The notes under the pieces were generated by a model. The model saw nothing but the letters and a program-made list of their open reading frames with translations, was not told where the DNA came from and did not search any database. Positions 1 to 7,832 of a stretch of 64,000 bases of DNA are shown here, one piece after another. Each line of letters begins with the position of its first letter. Position 1 is the stretch's first letter. A program made the position numbers and the translations under genes. This stretch comes from Lysobacter ciconiae (GTDB taxonomy: Bacteria > Pseudomonadota > Gammaproteobacteria > Xanthomonadales > Xanthomonadaceae): NCBI RefSeq assembly GCF_015209725.1, contig NZ_CP063656.1, positions 1,223,001 to 1,287,000 on the forward strand, written 5' to 3'.

Positions 1-1
1 C

Positions 2-1030
2 CGACAGATAGAAATAGGGCGAGAGGTATCAAAAGCTATTGCTGACGATCCTGACAAAGCAGTTGGCATCAGCAATACATTAAGTCAATTGCTGAATCGC
101 GATGAGGGTTGGAGGAACTATTATCTTTCGCAAGTAAGGGTTCATTCGGATGCAGTTGATAGGGTTGCTGCGGAGGTGGAGGTGCGGCGCGACATAGCAG
201 TGGCTGAGCGGAAGTCTGCTGTTGCAGCTCAGGCGCGGGATTACTATGGCGCGGCACAATTCCTTCGTAACGCTTCAAATCTCCTTGGCAACAGTCGATT
301 TCCGAAGGGGGTTATGAAGCAGAGTGCAGCAAAGCTTCTATATATGCATGACAAAACCACTGCGATGGATTTACAGGGGTCGGCTTATGCAGATAATTAC
401 AATGTCTCTCGCCCCCCTGTGCTTCCGCCGTCTCTACAGCGTCGAGTAAGCAGCCAAGCGGAGCGAATCGCGGAATGGCTTCGCCAGTTTGAGGATAAGA
501 ATGGAGCGATACTGGAGCTCGATAGTCTTATTTCTCGTTTATCATATTCAAACGACTCGGACGCGGTGGAGGCAGCAGTGATGGATCTCGGTGAGGTTCT
601 CGGTGCGGACTCAAGACGCCCTGAGAAAGAGTTCGGGCGGGGTCCGGATAATCTTTGGATTTTTGAGGATAAAGCATTTTGTATCGAGATGAAGAATGAG
701 AAGACCTCAAAGCTTTGGAAGACCGATGCCGGGCAGATTGCGATAAGTGAGAGATGGGTGAGAGATAACATCCCCGGCCTCGTAGAGGTTTTTCCTATAA
801 TAGGAAGCGATGTTGCGGTTGCGGATCGTGCCAGTGACTTTTCTGCGAGTATTTCTGTTTTCACTAGCGATACAATTGGTGAGGTTGTTTTACGATTTCG
901 TGGGTTGCTTGTTGCGCTGGTCACGCACGGTCCCTTGTTCGCCGAGGAAGCGAGCAATATCCAAAGGCAGCTCGGATCACATCAGGTCTTACCCCAACAG
1001 CTTGTCGACGCGGGGATTCCGGTCAGGTAG
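2..1030 (+). CDS. C-terminal part of a protein with a PD-(D/E)XK-like nuclease domain (5' end outside window)
   Basis: The reading frame is open from base 2, with no stop before the window edge, so the gene starts upstream of the window. The C-terminal third carries a pattern typical of PD-(D/E)XK nuclease folds: RPEKEFGRGPDNLW followed by CIEMKNE, with Asp at 647-649, Glu at 686-688 and Lys at 692-694. An RPE..G.GPDxLW segment followed by an E-x-K strand is, from memory, found at the C-terminus of some defence-associated DEAD/DEAH helicases, so this could be the tail of such a helicase. No helicase motif is visible in the part present. The middle is helical with many charged residues. Base composition is much more AT-rich than the rest of the window, which suggests horizontal acquisition. 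It converges on the restriction-modification genes to its right. Confidence 0.7.
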   Translation, partial: RQIEIGREVSKAIADDPDKAVGISNTLSQLLNRDEGWRNYYLSQVRVHSDAVDRVAAEVEVRRDIAVAERKSAVAAQARDYYGAAQFLRNASNLLGNSRFPKGVMKQSAAKLLYMHDKTTAMDLQGSAYADNYNVSRPPVLPPSLQRRVSSQAERIAEWLRQFEDKNGAILELDSLISRLSYSNDSDAVEAAVMDLGEVLGADSRRPEKEFGRGPDNLWIFEDKAFCIEMKNEKTSKLWKTDAGQIAISERWVRDNIPGLVEVFPIIGSDVAVADRASDFSASISVFTSDTIGEVVLRFRGLLVALVTHGPLFAEEASNIQRQLGSHQVLPQQLVDAGIPVR

Positions 1031-1292
1031 TGGCGACGAGGCGCTTAGCGGATTCGCCACTTGCACGTTGTTCACGTTTGCGTCGGCTGTGAGGGGAATC
1101 TTGGCCCGCGTGGATAGGACGGTGGCTTTCGAAATAGTGTCAGGGGTAGATTAAACCGCGAAAGCTTCAATCGCTTCGATCGCCCCACGAACGCTATCAA
1201 CCCGGTGGTTGCGGTATAAAAATGTCGCACGGATCTTGATCGGAAAATCGGTCTGGCTATGCGATGTGCAAGTCAAAGGTAGGGCGTCATTA

Positions 1293-2603
1293 TTAAATTT
1301 CAACACTGAGATTAATCTCGTTGAATGATTCGTAAAGCACCGCAAGATGCTTCTTGGACATCCTGAACTGGCTTCTAGCTTTGACTCTGGGGCGCGCCGT
1401 ACTAACAGCATCCACTTTCGAACCTGGATCAAAAACAACCAAGCCGGCAGCCAGCGCACTGAGGTACTTGGAGAAGTCCGTCCTCTCTCCGAGCAACACC
1501 GGATTGACATAGCGATAGCACGGCGGCGTTGAACTCTCCGACTTGAATGGGACATATGCAGCCGATGCATGCTTGCGGTTCCAATGTGTGAGCAGATGGC
1601 TGTAGCTCCACGTCGCTGCTTCGTTGCCGTCCCCGTCGGACAGGACAATCCGACCGCTTACATCGTTGATCACGCTCTTGGTTGCGTCGAATCCGCATAA
1701 GCCAAGCGTCATGGCGGTTCTGGCATTGGGCTTCCCGAACTGATGGGCACCAGTGAAGTAGAGCTGGTCCTTGTCTGGGATGGGCCGGCCGTAGCGCCGG
1801 ACAAATGCGCCGACACCTTCTGATCCGTAGAAACCACCGTTTGGTTCGGGGGTCATCAGCGTGATCCTGTCGCTGCTGAATGCCTTGATCTCCCAGCCCA
1901 TGAAGTCGGGCGCGGCATCGCCGTTCGGCTTGATCCCCAGCAGAGCCTCAAGGGTGTACCCGCCGCCGTTGCGCGCGTTGTAGGGAACCGCATCGCCGGT
2001 CTTGTTGAGCCTGATGGACGGTATGGCACCCATCTGCTGGATCTGTCGCAGCCGATCCAATACGTAAGAACGCGAATCGCTGGGCGCGCCAGGTACGGGG
2101 AGCTCCTTGAACACTCCGGCGTCGGCGTGCGGCGCGAGTGTCGCTTCGAACGCGAGCGGCGAGCCGGCCGGTTCCAAGTGGGCAAGCGTCCGTCCGTCGG
2201 CCGTGGTCCCAAAGAACAAGGCGCGACCATCTACACCCTTTCGCATGTCCCTTGGAATCGGACGAAGATGTTCATTGGGAGCCGTTCTGCAGCCGCGCAG
2301 GAAGCCCGACAGTCTGACCTCAGGATAGCGGGGATAGAGAATAAGCTGCGCTGCGCGCGCTTTCTCCAAAGTTGAAGGGCCGACCCAGAAGTACTCCAGT
2401 GGTGCCTTGAACGTTGGATCTTTGAGACCCGGCTCGGCGTGGACATTACCGTAGGGGAAAAAGGTCAGGACCTCGAAGCTGCCCCCGAGATAGATCTGTT
2501 GCTTGCTGTTGTCGTTCTCGCTCAGCAGCTTGTAGAAGATGCGAGTTGCGCCAATGTCACGAAAGCGCGACAGCAGACTTTTTAAATCAGCAAAATAGTC
2601 CAA
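1293..2603 (-). CDS. MvaI/BcnI-type restriction endonuclease
   Basis: This is a predicted type II restriction enzyme of 436 aa. Residues 215-242 contain GYTLEALLGI followed by APDFMGWEIKAF, which fits the E...D...E-x-K active site of the MvaI/BcnI family (here E219, D233, E238, K240). The N-terminal ~200 residues resemble no motif I can name and may be an extra DNA-binding or regulatory part, because MvaI itself is much shorter. The frame can only start at TTG 2603, since an in-frame stop lies just upstream. That TTG begins 9 bases after the vsr stop, so it is probably read from the same transcript as dcm and vsr. MvaI cuts CC(A/T)GG and BcnI CC(C/G)GG. The Dcm-like partner suggests CCWGG, but the specificity is inferred. 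Confidence 0.85.
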   Translation of the reverse strand: MDYFADLKSLLSRFRDIGATRIFYKLLSENDNSKQQIYLGGSFEVLTFFPYGNVHAEPGLKDPTFKAPLEYFWVGPSTLEKARAAQLILYPRYPEVRLSGFLRGCRTAPNEHLRPIPRDMRKGVDGRALFFGTTADGRTLAHLEPAGSPLAFEATLAPHADAGVFKELPVPGAPSDSRSYVLDRLRQIQQMGAIPSIRLNKTGDAVPYNARNGGGYTLEALLGIKPNGDAAPDFMGWEIKAFSSDRITLMTPEPNGGFYGSEGVGAFVRRYGRPIPDKDQLYFTGAHQFGKPNARTAMTLGLCGFDATKSVINDVSGRIVLSDGDGNEAATWSYSHLLTHWNRKHASAAYVPFKSESSTPPCYRYVNPVLLGERTDFSKYLSALAAGLVVFDPGSKVDAVSTARPRVKARSQFRMSKKHLAVLYESFNEINLSVEI

Positions 2604-2612
2604 AAGGCTTGC

Positions 2613-3095
2613 TCATGAAGTACCGGAGCCGCGAGTAGTCGCTGAATAGTCCGTCGCGAGGGTACTCGTACTTAGAGTTGATCTTATTCGGTTTCCCAGG
2701 TTGGTGAGGGTTGCTGCCCGGTCTTCCACACACTTATCGCGCAATTGGCACTCCCAGATCGTATCGACCTGCCACCCCACCGCCCGCAGAGCCGCTTCGT
2801 TGCGGGTGTCTCGCTCGTGGTTCGAATCCATCTTCGCCTTCCAGAATTCCGTCCTGGTCTTTGGCAGCCGGAACAGGTGGCAATCGTGTCGGTGCCAGAA
2901 GCAGCCATGGATGAATACCACAGTCCGGTACTTCGGAAGAACGATATCAGGTCTCCCCGGCAGTCCTGCACCTCCCAACCGGTAGCGAAAGCCCAGCGCA
3001 TGCAGTCCGCGCCGTACTTCCAATTCGATCTTCGTGTCCTTGCCTTTGATCCGCGACATCAGCGCGGACCGTTGCTCGGGACTGATCACGTCCAC
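2613..3095 (-). CDS. vsr: Very short patch repair (Vsr) T:G mismatch endonuclease
   Basis: Vsr nicks 5' of the T in T:G mismatches that arise when 5-methylcytosine deaminates in Dcm sites. The protein shows the family landmarks in order: RSALMSRIKGKDTK near the N-terminus, LPGRPDIV, VFIHGCFWHRHDC (zinc/active-site region), RTEFW, ERD and GWQVDTIWEC. At about 160 aa it matches the usual length of E. coli Vsr (156 aa). I chose the GTG at 3095, five bases after the dcm stop and behind an AAGGTGG that can act as a ribosome binding site; GTG 3089 is an alternative. The reading frame extends further upstream, but only inside dcm in another frame. It lies between dcm and the restriction gene, the expected context. 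Confidence 0.93.
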   Translation of the reverse strand: MDVISPEQRSALMSRIKGKDTKIELEVRRGLHALGFRYRLGGAGLPGRPDIVLPKYRTVVFIHGCFWHRHDCHLFRLPKTRTEFWKAKMDSNHERDTRNEAALRAVGWQVDTIWECQLRDKCVEDRAATLTNLGNRIRSTLSTSTLATDYSATTRGSGTS

Positions 3096-3099
3096 GGTG

Positions 3100-4374
3100 T
3101 CAGGCCACCTTGCGGTCGGCGGCCTTTTCCGTATCCATGTGGTCCAGGAGCGGAACCATAACGTTGGCAATAGCTGCAACGACAGGCACCACCACCGAAT
3201 TGCCGAACTGCATGTATGCCCGCGTATCCGACACCGGAATTCGGAAAGTGTCGTCATAGCCCATGAGACGGGCGCACTCGCGGGGCGTGAGACGGCGCGG
3301 ATTTTTGCGGCCGCCGCGGGAAACAAGGATCTCCGAGCCGTCCTTGTAATAGCGGGCGGACAGGGTGCGTGACGTGTCATCTCTGGTGACGAGGCCGAAG
3401 CCGAATCCGTTGCCTTTCATGCGGTGCTTTTCCGCGTAATTCTGCAGGTACTCCCAGAGCTTGTCGGACAGGGTGTACTTGCCACTGACCCGCCTCTTCT
3501 CCCCCTCCAGATAGTGCCATTCCGCCGGATCGGTGCCGTCTTCCCGGTGCAGGATGCTGTCAAGCTTCGGACCCTCTTCCAGCGGGGGTAGTTCGAGATC
3601 GTCCCAGTTGAACGGGACGTCGTCGCGGAAGCCGACAATCATGATCCGCTCGCGGTTCTGCGGGACGAAGTGCTTACCGTTGATTACCTTCGTGTGCACG
3701 TGGTAGCCCAGCTCATTCCGCAGCACATCGATGATTGTCGCGAATGTGCGGCCCTTGTCATGGCTGACCAGGTTCTTGACGTTCTCCAGCAAAAGCGCCT
3801 TCGGCCGCTTGGCCGCGATGATGCGGGCCACATCGAAAAACAGCGTGCCCTGTGTCTTGTCGGCGAAACCGTGCGCGCGGCCCAGAGCATTCTTTTTGGA
3901 CACCCCGGCGATCGAGAATGGCTGGCAGGGGAATCCGGCAAGCAGCACGTCATGATCGGGCACGTCGTCCTCATGTACCTGGGTGATGTCACCCGCAAAT
4001 GTGTGCTCCGGTCCGTCGTGGAAGTTGGCTGCGTAGGTCTTGCGCGCGTAGGAGTCCCACTCGCTGGTGAAGACACAGCGGCCGCCGAGCTTTTCGAAAG
4101 GTAGTCGCAGCCCGCCGATCCCCGCGAACAGATCGATGAAGCGGAATGCAGCAGGTCCCGTAGGCGCTTCGCCCAAGGGGAGCAGGCGTTGGCGGATCGC
4201 GTCGGCGATGTAGGGCTTGGGTTCGGTCTCTCTCAGGTGCCAGCGGCGGACCGTCTTCGGATCGACCCCCAGGGCAACTGCCACTTCCTTTGCCGAGTAG
4301 CGCGTAAGCGCGAGGTCAATCAGTTCGTAAGTAGGCATGAATAGCTCCGGGACATGTGCGGACAGTATGTCCAT
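3100..4374 (-). CDS. dcm: DNA (cytosine-5-)methyltransferase, Dcm type, with N-terminal helix-turn-helix
   Basis: This C5-methyltransferase is the protective partner of the restriction enzyme. The motifs are complete: FRFIDLFAGIGGLR (I, AdoMet binding), AGFPCQPFS (IV, catalytic Cys), LLENVKNL (VI), PQNRERI (VIII) and QFGNSVVVPV (X). Segments such as GVSKKNALGRAHGFA and RTLSARYYKDG are close to E. coli Dcm. The first ~60 residues contain LTRYSAKEVAVALGVDPKTV, a helix-turn-helix-like segment not seen in E. coli Dcm; it could bind the promoter and autoregulate, as the N-termini of M.SsoII-type enzymes do. I chose the ATG at 4374. An ATG at 4338, preceded by GGAG at good spacing, is also possible. 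The frame stays open further upstream without coding character. The order dcm-vsr-endonuclease forms one operon. Confidence 0.93.
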   Translation of the reverse strand: MDILSAHVPELFMPTYELIDLALTRYSAKEVAVALGVDPKTVRRWHLRETEPKPYIADAIRQRLLPLGEAPTGPAAFRFIDLFAGIGGLRLPFEKLGGRCVFTSEWDSYARKTYAANFHDGPEHTFAGDITQVHEDDVPDHDVLLAGFPCQPFSIAGVSKKNALGRAHGFADKTQGTLFFDVARIIAAKRPKALLLENVKNLVSHDKGRTFATIIDVLRNELGYHVHTKVINGKHFVPQNRERIMIVGFRDDVPFNWDDLELPPLEEGPKLDSILHREDGTDPAEWHYLEGEKRRVSGKYTLSDKLWEYLQNYAEKHRMKGNGFGFGLVTRDDTSRTLSARYYKDGSEILVSRGGRKNPRRLTPRECARLMGYDDTFRIPVSDTRAYMQFGNSVVVPVVAAIANVMVPLLDHMDTEKAADRKVA

Positions 4375-4731
4375 TGTTGTCCCTTCGAGGAAGGGGCTTA
4401 GGCGGAAAATCACCGGTCCGCGCGTTCGAAATCGACCTGATCGAGTGTCCAGATATGCGTCTCTTGAGGTGAGACGCGGCGGCTTTGCGTTGAAGCACTT
4501 GTGGCGTGCGCTTTCGCTGCGTCCGTCGGACTCGATCACGCATTTCACGAGTTTGTGTGAGCCTGGCGACCTCGCAGGTACGCAGCCTGCCGCGCGACGC
4601 TTCACTCCCCGCGCTTCCTTTGGCACACTCGTTTCCGCCCTGCCGCTCGGCTCATAGTCACCGGCGGTAACAGGGCAAGGACGCGCCGGCAGACGTTGGC
4701 GCACACACATGGATAGGCAAAGGAGAGTGCT
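4375..4731. other. Divergent intergenic region between dcm and the 154-aa gene
   Basis: This stretch of about 360 bases should hold the outward promoters of the restriction-modification operon and of the small gene to the right. I find no convincing reading frame, tRNA or intrinsic terminator in it. Several short possible frames exist, but they lack ribosome binding sites and family resemblance. Confidence 0.5.
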
Positions 4732-5196
4732 GTGGCTCAGAACATTGTTTCCCTTGATTTCACGGACGAGCAGATTGCAGGTGCGGTAGCGGGAGTGCAG
4801 CAGGCGGCGGCGTCGTTGCCCGGCTTGATCGGCATGGAGACCGGGGACCGTCGCGGTCTGACCCTGCTGGGCCCGCGCTCGCAGGATTTCGCGCGGCAGA
4901 CGCTGCGGGTGCTGGAGCAGAACCCGGACATCGTTCCGGCGAGCCTCAACCTGGCGGAGGCGCAGGCCGACCTGGCCGCTCTGGACAAGCTGGTGCCGGT
5001 GCTGGAGCAACTGCGGCGGCTGACCACGCGGGTGGAGGACACGGTCGCCGCGCTCGGCAGCGACGTGATGAGCGTTGCGCTGGAGGGCTATGCCCACGTC
5101 AAGCTGTCCGGCGGGGCCCACGGTCTGGACGAGCTGCGCAAGGAGTTGAGCGGCCGCTTCGCGAAGAAGCGCCGCAAGGTGGCCGAACCGGCCTAA
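4732..5196 (+). CDS. Hypothetical 154-aa protein
   Basis: I do not recognise this family. The GTG start is preceded by AAAGGAGAG at good spacing, and codon use fits the high-GC genome. The product is mostly alpha-helical (AGAVAGVQQAAASL, LAALDKLVPVLEQLRRL), has no signal peptide or membrane segment, and ends in a basic tail (KKRRKV). The helical pattern and ~150-aa size suggest a small soluble protein, perhaps nucleic-acid associated because of its tail, but that is a guess. A strong intrinsic terminator follows 27 bases after the stop, so it is probably monocistronic. Its promoter must lie in the region shared with dcm. Confidence 0.75.
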   Translation: MAQNIVSLDFTDEQIAGAVAGVQQAAASLPGLIGMETGDRRGLTLLGPRSQDFARQTLRVLEQNPDIVPASLNLAEAQADLAALDKLVPVLEQLRRLTTRVEDTVAALGSDVMSVALEGYAHVKLSGGAHGLDELRKELSGRFAKKRRKVAEPA

Positions 5197-5222
5197 CGCG
5201 TTTCTCCGGTTTCGCACAACAC

Positions 5223-5245
5223 AGGCCGCCTCCGGGCGGCCTTTC
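5223..5245 (+). terminator. Intrinsic terminator after the 154-aa gene
   Basis: An 8-bp perfect stem, aggccgcc with ggcggcct, encloses the tetraloop tccg and is followed by a short T-rich run (ttct). It lies 27 bases after the stop codon. Confidence 0.85.
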
Positions 5246-5323
5246 TGGTTGCAGACATCGGCAGGCGTGCCGGAGGCCCCCGTTGGGGTCGTGGTTGCCG
5301 GCGTTGGAATCACCCACCCATCG

Positions 5324-5449
5324 GTCGGCCTGGGCGACGCCTGCGATGGCGTCATCGACGCCTCGGATGGGGTCGACGACGCTTCTGGATGCGTCATCGA
5401 TGCCTCTGGCGGGGGAGTCAATGTCTCCGGATGCGTCGCCACCGCCACG
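5324..5449. repeat. Degenerate 21-bp tandem repeat (about six units)
   Basis: Six consecutive 21-base units can be lined up, starting at 5324, 5345, 5366, 5387, 5408 and 5429. The best-conserved parts are a ggcgtcatcgacgcctc-like core and a gatg start. Because 21 is a multiple of three, every frame reads as a 7-residue repeat. On the minus strand this gives PEASMTH, PEASSTP, SEASMTP, SQASPRP, which looks more regular than the plus-strand reading. No ribosome binding site or conserved protein context supports translation, so I treat it as an intergenic minisatellite. Confidence 0.7.
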
Positions 5450-5457
5450 CTTGAGGT

Positions 5458-5594
5458 CATTGCCGCATCCGGAGCCCTACCTGCTGCGCGTCGTCGATCT
5501 GGCCAATGACGCCCAGAAGGGCGTGAACGAAAGCCCACATGGACCAGGTGCGCGCCCGGTGATGGGTGGATTGCGCGATGGTGATGGGCGGTAG
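5458..5594 (+). pseudogene. Relict fragment related to the 94-aa gene at 15650
   Basis: The plus-strand frame reads LPHPEPYLLRVVDLANDAQKGVNES, which lines up with TPHFLRLIDLANQAETGVN of the small gene at 15650-15934; the shared core is (R)(L/V)(I/V)DLAN(D/Q)A(Q/E)xGVN. Similarity ends after about 25 residues, and the frame runs out without the rest of the protein. The fragment directly follows the tandem repeat in the same frame and has no start of its own. It looks like a decayed second copy, though a rearranged living gene cannot be excluded. Confidence 0.5.
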
Positions 5595-5622
5595 CCTGCC
5601 GTCGCTGCGCTACGATGCCCGC

Positions 5623-5865
5623 ATGGCCAGCCTGGTTGAACAATCCGTTTATTCGAGCGGGAGGATCTGTTTGAAGAGCTTGTCGACGAAGCCCGGGGCT
5701 GATGACGATCGGGTAGTCCTGGTGAGCGAGGGCGGCGCGGACCGCGTGCCGGTTGCCGCCGACCCGATCCAGGCGTGGATCGACCTCATGGAGGTGGTGG
5801 AGATGCTGCGCCCGCGAGGGGGGCCGCGCCCGCCTAAACCCACCTGCGGGCGGTTTCTGCTGTAG
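5623..5865 (+). CDS. Small hypothetical protein, 80 aa
   Basis: From the ATG at 5623 the frame gives a compact acidic protein with DDRVVLVSEGGADRVPVAADPIQAWIDLMEVVEMLRPR in its centre (read as two adjoining pieces). This looks like a conserved strand-helix unit, and I recall small proteins with a DR(V/I)xVAxDPxxAWxxLMxVxExLCPR pattern in Xanthomonadaceae. The C-terminus is a proline-rich tail ending in GRFLL. An upstream GTG at 5566 is in frame but extends into the relict region. No clear ribosome binding site is visible. The function is unknown, and it remains possible that this is not translated. Confidence 0.45.
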   Translation: MASLVEQSVYSSGRICLKSLSTKPGADDDRVVLVSEGGADRVPVAADPIQAWIDLMEVVEMLRPRGGPRPPKPTCGRFLL

Positions 5866-5902
5866 AGCCCCATCACGAAGCACGTCGAGCCGAGTGTACG
5901 GA

Positions 5903-6757
5903 TCAGGACCCGGCGGTCGCGGTCCCTTTGCACTGCGGATATCGCGCGCAGCCCCAGAAGGGCTCGCGCGTGCGTCGGTTGTGCCTCACGACCATTGCGC
6001 CGGCGCAGACCGGGCAGGTTGGTGTGTGGCCTCGCGGGTCTGCATGTCGGGGTGTTTCTATCGGTCCAGCTTGCGGTTCCGTTACGGGTGTGGGTGCAAG
6101 TGCAGATGCGGTAGCGGCGCCCGTCTGCGCGGCACGTATCCGGTCGAGTAGTTCGGGTCCGGTAATCAGATGGATAGGCTTGCCGCTGGCAAATCGCGCC
6201 GCATCGGCGGTGAAATCCCCGACGCTGACGATGTGCACCGCATCTGCGCGGTGGTGGTCGACCAGGCCCCACATTTCGCGGACGGTTGCGACACCGACCT
6301 GGCGGCGCCTCCACTGCTTGCACTGGACCAGTTCGCGACGCCCACCTTTGCTCACGATCAGGTCGATGCCGCCGTCCTTTCCACCCAGGCCGGTCTCAAG
6401 CACGTCGTAGCCCTGTCGGCGGAACGCCTCGCCAACCAGCATCTCGAACTCGCGCCAGGAGATGTCCGCCAGGCTGTCGAGGTCGCTGCGGGTGTCATGC
6501 AGGTTGCGTCGCTTTCTCGCATTGGCCCAGGACACCGCCGCCGCCAGCCAGCAGGCGAACATCACGATCCATGCGAAGGGCGCGGTGATGCTGCCGATCT
6601 GCTGCCCGACGGGTCCCAGCAACGGACCGCCGGCCGTTGAGAGCCATGCTCCTATCCCGTAGCGGATGAGCAGGAAGGCGACGATGCCCGCCAGAATCCC
6701 CATTTGCCACGGCCATGACGCGACCTCGTCCAGACCGCTTTTTCTCCGACGTCCCAT
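5903..6757 (-). CDS. Membrane-anchored Mrr-family restriction endonuclease with C4 zinc finger
   Basis: The protein has three parts. Two hydrophobic helices lie at about residues 19-40 and 58-78. A restriction endonuclease type IV (Mrr_cat) domain follows, with GGKDGGIDLIVS and LVQCKQW giving the catalytic D132...Q145-x-K147. A topoisomerase-type C4 zinc finger (CPVC...FWGCARYPQC, C248/C251/C270/C276) closes the protein. Such proteins are thought to act on modified or foreign DNA at the membrane; substrate and conditions are unknown here. I chose ATG 6757, preceded by GGGAGGGG. The frame continues upstream to about 6835 without a good start. It sits next to the restriction-modification island and has no operon partner. 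Confidence 0.88.
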   Translation of the reverse strand: MGRRRKSGLDEVASWPWQMGILAGIVAFLLIRYGIGAWLSTAGGPLLGPVGQQIGSITAPFAWIVMFACWLAAAVSWANARKRRNLHDTRSDLDSLADISWREFEMLVGEAFRRQGYDVLETGLGGKDGGIDLIVSKGGRRELVQCKQWRRRQVGVATVREMWGLVDHHRADAVHIVSVGDFTADAARFASGKPIHLITGPELLDRIRAAQTGAATASALAPTPVTEPQAGPIETPRHADPRGHTPTCPVCAGAMVVRHNRRTREPFWGCARYPQCKGTATAGS

Positions 6758-7009
6758 AACCCCTCCCTGTGTGGGGGGATGGTAGCGCTGATTTCCGATA
6801 TCGCCGCCGATGAGGGTTGGCTGCGATCTCGTCACTGATCAGTGCCCAGGAAAAACCGGAGGATCGCTCGTCGATTTGAGCTTTTACGGCTCAAGTTTTT
6901 ACAGGGTCGGCCGATGCTCCAATTCGGATGCGGCCGCTACCAGTAGCGGCAAACCACCATAACGACCGCGCTGATGTGCGCGATCGATCGATTTCAAACA
7001 GGGGAAAAC

Positions 7010-7753
7010 ATGAAGAACACGATAGTGACCGCGGCCATGGCGGCGGTCTTCGCGAGCGTTGCCTTGGCATCTGCCACGGCCCATGCACAGTCCAAGCCGC
7101 TCGCGGTTTGGCAGCCTGCGCCGGAAGGCGAAAAGGATCCCGCCAAGCGGGTGCCGACAACGTCGGTGCCGACGGATGCCGTTTCAGCGCAATCGCTTGC
7201 GCACCCTCAGGCCAGCAGCGCAGTTCAACAGTCGTACGCTGCGGCTGCTCCGTCAGCCACGATGGAAGAGGAAAGCCGAGGCGGGGTCTTCCTGGGCGTG
7301 CAGGGCGGCAAGGGATGGGTGTACGACGATGTCGACCAGTCCGCACGCGCGGTGAACGCAGGCTACCGATGGCAGGCGGGTGCGGTGTCGTTGGTAGGCA
7401 TCGAACTGGCCGCGGGGCGGCTGGACGACGCAGAGGACGACGGTTTCCGCTACGGCAAGGTCGATTACTCGAGCGTCGGCGTAAACGCACGCTTCAACTT
7501 CGGCCGCGACAATCCAGTCTACGGCTTGGTCCGCGCGGGCTACTGGGCGGCCGATATCGGCGCGTTTGATGACACCGTTGACGGTGGCTATTTTGGCCTG
7601 GGTGTCGGTGTCGACTTCAATCGGCATTTCAACATGAGCCTGGTCTACACCAACCACGTGTACTTCAATGAGTACGCGTGGACCGACGACGGGTTCGAAT
7701 ACGACGCGAGCCGTGCTGATCTGCTGATGCTAGGTGCCGAAGTCCGGTTCTAA
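7010..7753 (+). CDS. Outer-membrane beta-barrel protein
   Basis: The protein has a clear Sec signal peptide (MKNTIV...ATAHA, cleavage after about residue 26). A disordered Pro/Ala/Ser-rich linker of ~65 residues follows, then alternating strands with aromatic belts (YGLVRAGYW, GGYFGLGVGVDF, MSLVYTNHVYF) and a C-terminal Phe. This fits a small OmpA-N/OmpW-type 8-stranded barrel. I chose ATG 7010, behind CAGGGGAAAAC; an upstream ATG at 6974 would destroy the signal peptide. The function is not known. The gene stands alone between an upstream spacer and a strong terminator. Confidence 0.85.
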   Translation: MKNTIVTAAMAAVFASVALASATAHAQSKPLAVWQPAPEGEKDPAKRVPTTSVPTDAVSAQSLAHPQASSAVQQSYAAAAPSATMEEESRGGVFLGVQGGKGWVYDDVDQSARAVNAGYRWQAGAVSLVGIELAAGRLDDAEDDGFRYGKVDYSSVGVNARFNFGRDNPVYGLVRAGYWAADIGAFDDTVDGGYFGLGVGVDFNRHFNMSLVYTNHVYFNEYAWTDDGFEYDASRADLLMLGAEVRF

Positions 7754-7799
7754 TGGGCAAGCATGGTCCGGCCGGTCTGCCTGAGCAACAAGTGATTAA

Positions 7800-7832
7800 C
7801 GAAGCGCGCCTATCGGAGCGCTTCGCTTTTAT
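7800..7832 (+). terminator. Intrinsic terminator after the barrel gene
   Basis: The stem cgaagcgc/gcgcttcg (7800-7807 and 7818-7825) is followed by cttttat. It lies 47 bases after the stop codon at 7753. Confidence 0.8.

Noticed and set aside
2816..2832. ggttcgaatcc, the T-loop sequence of many tRNAs
   Set aside because: It lies within the vsr coding sequence, and no acceptor or anticodon stem can be built around it.
4375..5883. Upstream extension of the dcm frame to a 927-aa protein
   Set aside because: The extension is antisense to the 154-aa gene and the repeat, lacks family resemblance, and has better starts at 4374 or 4338.
6876..6900. Weak hairpin ttgagc/gctcaa followed by gttttt upstream of the barrel gene
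   Set aside because: The stem has only 6 bp, and no gene on the plus strand ends before it; it may be chance.
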